NCBI RefSeq assembly: GCF_004216555.1
Contig: NZ_SGWQ01000005.1
Location: 248,001-312,000 of the forward strand
DNA: 64,000 nt
From: Herbihabitans rhizosphaerae
Lineage (GTDB): Bacteria; Actinomycetota; Actinomycetes; Mycobacteriales; Pseudonocardiaceae
Direction of reading: 5' to 3'
The notes below the pieces were generated by a model. It was not told the origin of the DNA. It was given only the letters and a program-made list of their open reading frames with translations, and made no database searches. Positions 60,270 to 64,000 of the stretch are shown one piece after another; position 1 is the stretch's first letter; each line of letters opens with the position of its first letter. The translations under genes were made by a program, and so were the position numbers.

Positions 60270-60312
60270 CCCCGCAGTGCTGCCAGGTCGGGGGTCCGCC
60301 AGCACTGCGGGG
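60270..60312. terminator. Second hairpin in the 60034-60404 gap
   Basis: 13-bp perfect stem (60270-60282 with 60300-60312), 17-nt G-rich loop. Between the two hairpins a minus-strand frame without start codon ends RHEDCERGQAGADGMIRDKKTP; it may be a gene remnant. Confidence 0.6.
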
Positions 60313-60404
60313 TCACCCGGAACATCGGTCGCCGTTCCGGAGGCGTTACACCTACATCGTACTGTGGTCTGGATCACAGGAGTAGTAGGCGCGGAGTCGT
60401 GTCG

Positions 60405-60557
60405 TCAGCTGAGCTTCTCGCGGTGGGCCTGCGCCTGAGCCATGATGATCAGCTCGTGGCGCATCGCCGGCGTCGCGGCGCTCTCGATCGCGTGGTTGAC
60501 CGCCCTGCGGTTACGGGCCTCGACGCGGCGGGCTCGGAACTTCGCAGCGATGTTCAT
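60405..60557 (-). CDS. Small conserved basic protein (50 aa)
   Basis: 50 aa from ATG 60557: KFRARRVEARNRRAVNHAIE then SAATPAMRHELIIMAQAQ. Matches a widespread actinomycete family of ~50-aa basic proteins of unknown function. An AGGGGA site lies upstream. Longer ORF on this strand (to 60614) is not needed. Confidence 0.65.
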   Translation of the reverse strand: MNIAAKFRARRVEARNRRAVNHAIESAATPAMRHELIIMAQAQAHREKLS

Positions 60558-60817
60558 CGGTCTGCATCCCCTTCGTTGGGTCGCTCGTTGTTGTGTGACT
60601 CCAGTATGCCGCAAACCTCCCTCGAAATCACTCGATTATCCGGTGACCTCCCGCACAAGCCGATGAATCATCGGCTGCGATCCGGTTGAGCCCGGCGTTC
60701 TTTCGGTCGTCGCGCGTGATGTGGGCGACAAAGGTGTAACGCCGGGCAGCGCGGAATCACCCGATATCCGGGTTTCTAGCGCAGACGCTAGACAGGTGGA
60801 GAAAGCTCGAGGAACGA

Positions 60818-62014
60818 TCAGTCCTCGCGGTCGAGCAGGAACTTCCCGAAGTGCGGCACGGTGAACGCGATCCGGCCGCGCTCGCCGGAGTACACCAGCC
60901 CCTTCTTGATGAGGCTGTCCCGCGCCGGCGAGAGTGAGGACGGCTTGCGGCCGAGGAAGACCGCGATGTCCGAGGTGGCAGCGCCCTCGTCGCGCCCCTC
61001 GGTCAGCTCGGCCATCGCCCGCAGGTACTCCCGCTCGGCCGGCGTGGCCCGCTCGTAGCGCGAGCCGAAGAACCCGACCGCGAGTTCCGCGTTCGCCTCC
61101 GGTGCGGCCACCGCCACGTCCTCCGCGGTGATCGGATCGTCCGGCGCCGCGTCCCACGCCGCCTTGCCGTACGCCTGGATGAAGTACGGGTAGCCGCCGG
61201 ACGCGACGAACAGCGCCTCCAGCGCGTCCGGCGTGATCCCGGCCTCCTCGCGGTCGATCGGCGCGAGCACGGCGTGGTCGGCGTTCTCCCGGTCCAGCCG
61301 GTCGATCCGCACGTACCGGAACAGCCGTTCCGAGTAGGACTTGCTGGCCGAGAGCACCGCCGGCAGGTGCGGCAGCCCGGCGCCGACCACCACCAGCGGC
61401 GCGCCGAGCTGGGACAGCTCGTGGCACGCGGCGCACAGCGCGGACACGTCGTCCGGCTCGATGTCCTGCATCTCGTCGATCAGGATCGCCACGCCGGTAC
61501 CCACGTCCTGGGCCAGCTCCGCGACATCGGTGAACAGCTCCACCAGATCGATCTCGATGTCGCCGGAGTCCGCGCGCCCCTGTGCGGCCGGCACGTCGAT
61601 GCCCGGCTGCCACCGGTCGCGCAGCTTCGCGTTGTCCGGGTTGGCCTTGAGCGCGAACGCCTTGAGCACGGCGAGCACCTGCTCCACGCGATCGGGCGCA
61701 CGGTGTCGCACGGCGAGATCGCGCACGGCCCGGTGCAGTGCCGCGGACAGCGGACGGCGCAGATCGGCGTCCGGCCGCGCCTCGATCTTGCCGGCACCCC
61801 AACCGCGCCGGACGGCCTTGGATCGCAGTTCGCCGAGCAGCACGGTCTTGCCGACGCCGCGCAGACCGGTCAGCACCAGACTGCGCTCCGGCCGCCCGCG
61901 CGCGACCCGTTCCAGCACGACGTCGAACGCCGCGACCTCCTTCTCCCGGCCGGCGAGCTCGGGCGGACGCTGGCCTGCGCCGGGGGCGAACGGGTTGCGC
62001 ACCGGGTCCATCAT
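60818..62014 (-). CDS. AAA+ ATPase (Cdc6/ORC-like, P-loop with C-terminal winged helix)
   Basis: 398 aa. Walker A TGLRGVGKT (about 50-58), Walker B ILIDEMQDIEPDD, sensor region VVVGAGLPHLPAVLS, and a C-terminal winged-helix-like GAATSDIAVFLGRKPSSLSPARDSLIKKGLVYSGERGRIAFTVPHFGKFLL. This resembles stand-alone ATPases of the archaeal Cdc6/Orc1-like or STAND-type found in bacteria. Possible regulatory role. The motif GTTTCTAG occurs on both sides (60772-60779 and 62029-62036). Confidence 0.78.
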   Translation of the reverse strand: MMDPVRNPFAPGAGQRPPELAGREKEVAAFDVVLERVARGRPERSLVLTGLRGVGKTVLLGELRSKAVRRGWGAGKIEARPDADLRRPLSAALHRAVRDLAVRHRAPDRVEQVLAVLKAFALKANPDNAKLRDRWQPGIDVPAAQGRADSGDIEIDLVELFTDVAELAQDVGTGVAILIDEMQDIEPDDVSALCAACHELSQLGAPLVVVGAGLPHLPAVLSASKSYSERLFRYVRIDRLDRENADHAVLAPIDREEAGITPDALEALFVASGGYPYFIQAYGKAAWDAAPDDPITAEDVAVAAPEANAELAVGFFGSRYERATPAEREYLRAMAELTEGRDEGAATSDIAVFLGRKPSSLSPARDSLIKKGLVYSGERGRIAFTVPHFGKFLLDRED

Positions 62015-62353
62015 CGAAAGGTATCGGCGTTTCTAGTGTGGACCCGATATTGACGAAGAAACCGCTACGGCGTGTCGGTGTTTCTTTATCGAGGGCAAGG
62101 TCGCCTAGTCGGCTTCGCCGACGGCCTGTGGTTGTTTTGCTTGGGTGGTTGGGGGCCGCGAGGTGGGTGGCTGGGTTGATTGGGTAGTCCAGCCACGCCA
62201 CCTCCACGACAGCGGGCTCGTTCCTCGCCCGCTGTCCCTCCGGTGTCGTAGGGGCGACCGCCCTCGACAATGAGTTTCGACCTCAGCGGGCTTTCGCTCG
62301 GTGCGGTCGACACACCCGGCTGCGTGAAGTCGGTAGGTGGGTAGGTGGGCCGA
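62015..62353. other. 339-bp gene-free region with G-runs and a hairpin
   Basis: No ORF. Contains a GTCGGC-TTC-GCCGAC mini-hairpin (62109-62123), five GGG runs within 62143-62184 that could form a G-quadruplex, and a 10-bp stem (62208-62217 with 62227-62236) that is a probable terminator for the minus-strand CMD gene. Confidence 0.5.
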
Positions 62354-62815
62354 TTACCAGAGTTGGCCGGCCGGCTCCTTGACCGTGGTGTTGACCCGGT
62401 TGAAGAAATTGATCATCCCGACGCTCAGTACGATCGCGGCGACCTGCTTCTCGTCGTAGTGCTTGTTGACCTCGGCCCACAGCTCGTCGGACACCGATTC
62501 CTCCGAACGGTCGGCCAGCCGGGTCACGACCTCGGTCAGCGCCAGCACCGCGCGCTCGCCGTCGGTGAAGAACGGCGCCTCCCGCCACACCGCCACCGCC
62601 GCGATCCGCTCGTTGGTCTCCCCGTGCTTGGTGCGCAGATAGTGATCGTGCCCGTAGACGCACGCCGCGCAGCCGTTGATCTGGCTCGCGCGCAGGGCGA
62701 TCAGCTCCAGCAGCGACTCGGGAGCGCCACTCTCGGCCATGGCCTTGTGGAAGTGCTTGATGGCGGTCATGGCCGACGGCAGTGCCATCACGGGGTTGGT
62801 CATTCGTGCCTGCAT
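62354..62815 (-). CDS. CMD/AhpD-like protein, ECF41 partner
   Basis: 153 aa from ATG 62815 (GGAGG upstream). LIALRASQINGCAACVYGHDHYLRTKHGET has the CxxC-x-x-x-H redox motif. Carboxymuconolactone-decarboxylase-like genes are the standard targets of ECF41 sigma factors. The sigma gene is divergent and the promoter region shows the expected motif. Confidence 0.9.
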   Translation of the reverse strand: MQARMTNPVMALPSAMTAIKHFHKAMAESGAPESLLELIALRASQINGCAACVYGHDHYLRTKHGETNERIAAVAVWREAPFFTDGERAVLALTEVVTRLADRSEESVSDELWAEVNKHYDEKQVAAIVLSVGMINFFNRVNTTVKEPAGQLW

Positions 62816-62833
62816 GATTTTCCTCCTGTGTTC

Positions 62834-62897
62834 GGTCACATCGACCGGGTTTCGGTTCGTCAGCTACAAGACGGGTCGCGGAAAGGGGAATGTGACC
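62834..62897. promoter_or_regulatory. Mirrored ECF41-type promoters
   Basis: Plus strand: GGTCACA (62834-62840), 17-bp spacer, CGTC (62858-62861), 37 bp before the sigma ATG. Minus strand: GGTCACA (complement of 62891-62897), 17-bp spacer, CGTC (complement of 62870-62873), toward the CMD gene. Close to the known ECF41 consensus TGTCACA-N16-CGTC, so the sigma factor probably drives both its target and itself. Confidence 0.7.
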
Positions 62898-62898
62898 G

Positions 62899-63780
62899 AT
62901 GGACGAGAACTTTCTCGCCGAGCAGTTCGAGGAGCACCGCGCGCGCCTGAAGTCGGTCGCCTACCGCATGCTCGGGTCGCTCACCGATGCGGACGACGCG
63001 GTGCAGGAGGCGTGGCTGAAGGTGCGCCGCGCGGACACCGACGAGGTGGCGAACCTCGGCGCCTGGCTGACCACGGTCGTCGGGCGGGTGTGTCTGGACA
63101 TGCTGCGCTCCCGGCGATCCCGCCGCGAGGAGCCGCTGGAGACACAGACGCACCTGCCCGATCCAGTCGTTACCCGATCCGAGAGCACCGATCCCGAACA
63201 GAGAGCACTGCTCTCGGATTCGGTAGGGATTGCCCTGCTCGTCGTGCTCGAGTCGCTCGGGCCGGCCGAGCGGCTGGCGTTCGTGCTGCACGACATGTTC
63301 GGTGTGTCGTTCGACGAGATCGCGCCGATCGTCGGGCGCACCCCGGCCGCGGCGCGCAAGATGGCCAGCCGGGCCCGGCAGCGGGTGCGGGGCAGTGCGC
63401 CGACCGGACGCGCCGACCTCGGCCAGCAGCGCAAGGTGGTCGACGCGTTCCTGGCCGCGGCGCGCGGCGGTGACATCGCCGGGTTGATCAGCGTGCTCGA
63501 CCCGGACGTGGTGCTGCGCTCCGATGTCGGCATGGGCGCGGTCGACGTGATCTCGGGTGCGGAGACGGTGGCCACCCAGGCGGCCGCGTTCCGGCACGCG
63601 GTCACCGAGCTGGAGGTGTTCCCGGCCGTGGTCAACGGCAACGCGGGCGTGGTCAGCACGGACAACGGGGTGCCGCGCTCGGTGCTCAGCTTCACGGTGG
63701 TCGGCGACAAGATCGTCGAGATCGACATCATCGCCGACCAGGAGCGGCTCGCCGGTCTGGACGTGTCGGCGCTGCGCTAA
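62899..63780 (+). CDS. ECF41-type sigma factor (SigJ-like) with SnoaL-like C-terminus
   Basis: 293 aa. Sigma2 (FEEHRARLKSVAYRMLGSLTDADDAVQEAWLKVRR), sigma4 (LGPAERLAFVLHDMFGVSFDEIAPIVGRTPAAARKMASRARQRVRG), then a SnoaL/NTF2-like domain of ~100 residues (QRKVVDAFLAAARGGDIAGLISVLDPDVVLRSDVG) that in ECF41 proteins acts as built-in regulator. Autoregulation suggested by the promoter. Confidence 0.92.
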   Translation: MDENFLAEQFEEHRARLKSVAYRMLGSLTDADDAVQEAWLKVRRADTDEVANLGAWLTTVVGRVCLDMLRSRRSRREEPLETQTHLPDPVVTRSESTDPEQRALLSDSVGIALLVVLESLGPAERLAFVLHDMFGVSFDEIAPIVGRTPAAARKMASRARQRVRGSAPTGRADLGQQRKVVDAFLAAARGGDIAGLISVLDPDVVLRSDVGMGAVDVISGAETVATQAAAFRHAVTELEVFPAVVNGNAGVVSTDNGVPRSVLSFTVVGDKIVEIDIIADQERLAGLDVSALR

Positions 63781-63785
63781 GGGCG

Positions 63786-63823
63786 TATCCGGCTCTCTAG
63801 TGATCACACTAGAGAGCCGGATA
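63786..63823. terminator. Terminator, 17-bp stem
   Basis: TATCCGGCTCTCTAGTG (63786-63802) and its complement (63807-63823) with a 4-nt loop, six bases after the ECF41 stop; serves the convergent gene at the window edge too. Confidence 0.85.
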
Positions 63824-63843
63824 CTGTGTTACTTCCTACTGGT

Positions 63844-64000
63844 CTACTCCGCGTCGAGACCGTCCCGGTCGGCCCACTCCAGCAGCGGCTCCAGGGAGAA
63901 CGCGCGATCGTCGATGCCGGCGTGCAGGTCGCCACGCTCGGCGAACCGGGCCGACACGGCCGACATCGTGCAGTCATCCGGCTCGACGTCGTCCACCTCG
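63844..64000 (-). CDS. Unidentified protein, C-terminal part
   Basis: An open frame runs in from the right edge to TAG (complement of 63844-63846). The last 51 residues read EVDDVEPDDCTMSAVSARFA then ERGDLHAGIDDRAFSLEPLL and EWADRDGLDAE. Acidic, soluble; family not recognised from this fragment. Confidence 0.5.
   Translation of the reverse strand, partial: EVDDVEPDDCTMSAVSARFAERGDLHAGIDDRAFSLEPLLEWADRDGLDAE

Overview
The window reads as a chromosomal segment of a high-GC actinomycete, most likely of the Pseudonocardiales. Support: roughly 70% G+C with GTG/TTG starts; tandem DUF397 genes beside a DUF5753-type XRE regulator; a DUF222/HNH (13E12-like) gene; a DUF6802 protein; GTP-dependent PEP carboxykinase; TTGTCCACA-type DnaA boxes. 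I see no rRNA, tRNA, CRISPR array, prophage or large biosynthetic cluster. The region is a mosaic of short operons, each usually with its own regulator.

Layout. 0-10 kb: end of a PhoX-type phosphatase, divergent marR/MFS efflux pair, an SDR, a frameshifted HNH gene, XRE/DUF397 cassette, a TRZ/ATZ-type amidohydrolase, an SRPBCC protein, a divergent nitric-oxide-synthase-like protein, trmB. 10-19 kb: an ABC-2 type transporter, a TetR regulator, tandem atypical SDRs, and a histidine kinase-response regulator-permease operon whose permease is a paralogue of the first transporter. 18.5-25.7 kb: lipoprotein, ECF sigma factor, a dynamin-GrpE-dynamin operon, a DUF6802 calcium-repeat protein, and a hypothetical/Imm32-like pair. 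25.9-31 kb: pckG, then a toxin-antitoxin patch: a DUF6247/RelE-like pair and a VapBC45-like pair lying between intact cutA and a decayed copy of the cutA 3' end. 31-38 kb: DinB protein, ABC exporter, a DnaA-box cluster, a secreted BNR-repeat protein, TetR/FAD-monooxygenase pair, and a 22-codon leader ORF within a foldable leader upstream of a truncated PheS-like gene. 38-48 kb: a Cys/Met-metabolism PLP enzyme, DUF4188/TetR, a membrane-domain/flavin/ferredoxin reductase fusion, DUF3311 plus Na+:solute symporter, a Phd/VapC pair, ECF42 sigma plus YCII protein. 47-52 kb: MacB-like efflux operon divergent from an OmpR/HK pair. 52-64 kb: SPFH/NfeD-like pair, an M19-type secreted peptidase, an AhpD-like protein, RDD proteins, MarR-GNAT fusion, ROK kinase, an AAA+ ATPase, and an ECF41 sigma factor divergent from its AhpD/CMD partner.

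Most notable: (i) the leader peptide/RNA switch candidate at 37533-37670; (ii) a 65-bp perfect direct repeat flanking the VapBC45-like module; (iii) a NOS paralogue keeping the heme Cys and substrate Glu but losing the CIGR motif and the pterin-side C-terminus; (iv) eight perfect copies of the 13-bp palindrome GTCCACWGTGGAC; (v) mirrored ECF41 promoters; (vi) three genes each broken by what looks like loss of one base from a doubled base, which may be sequencing artefacts. All functional calls come from reading motifs by eye; no database search was run.
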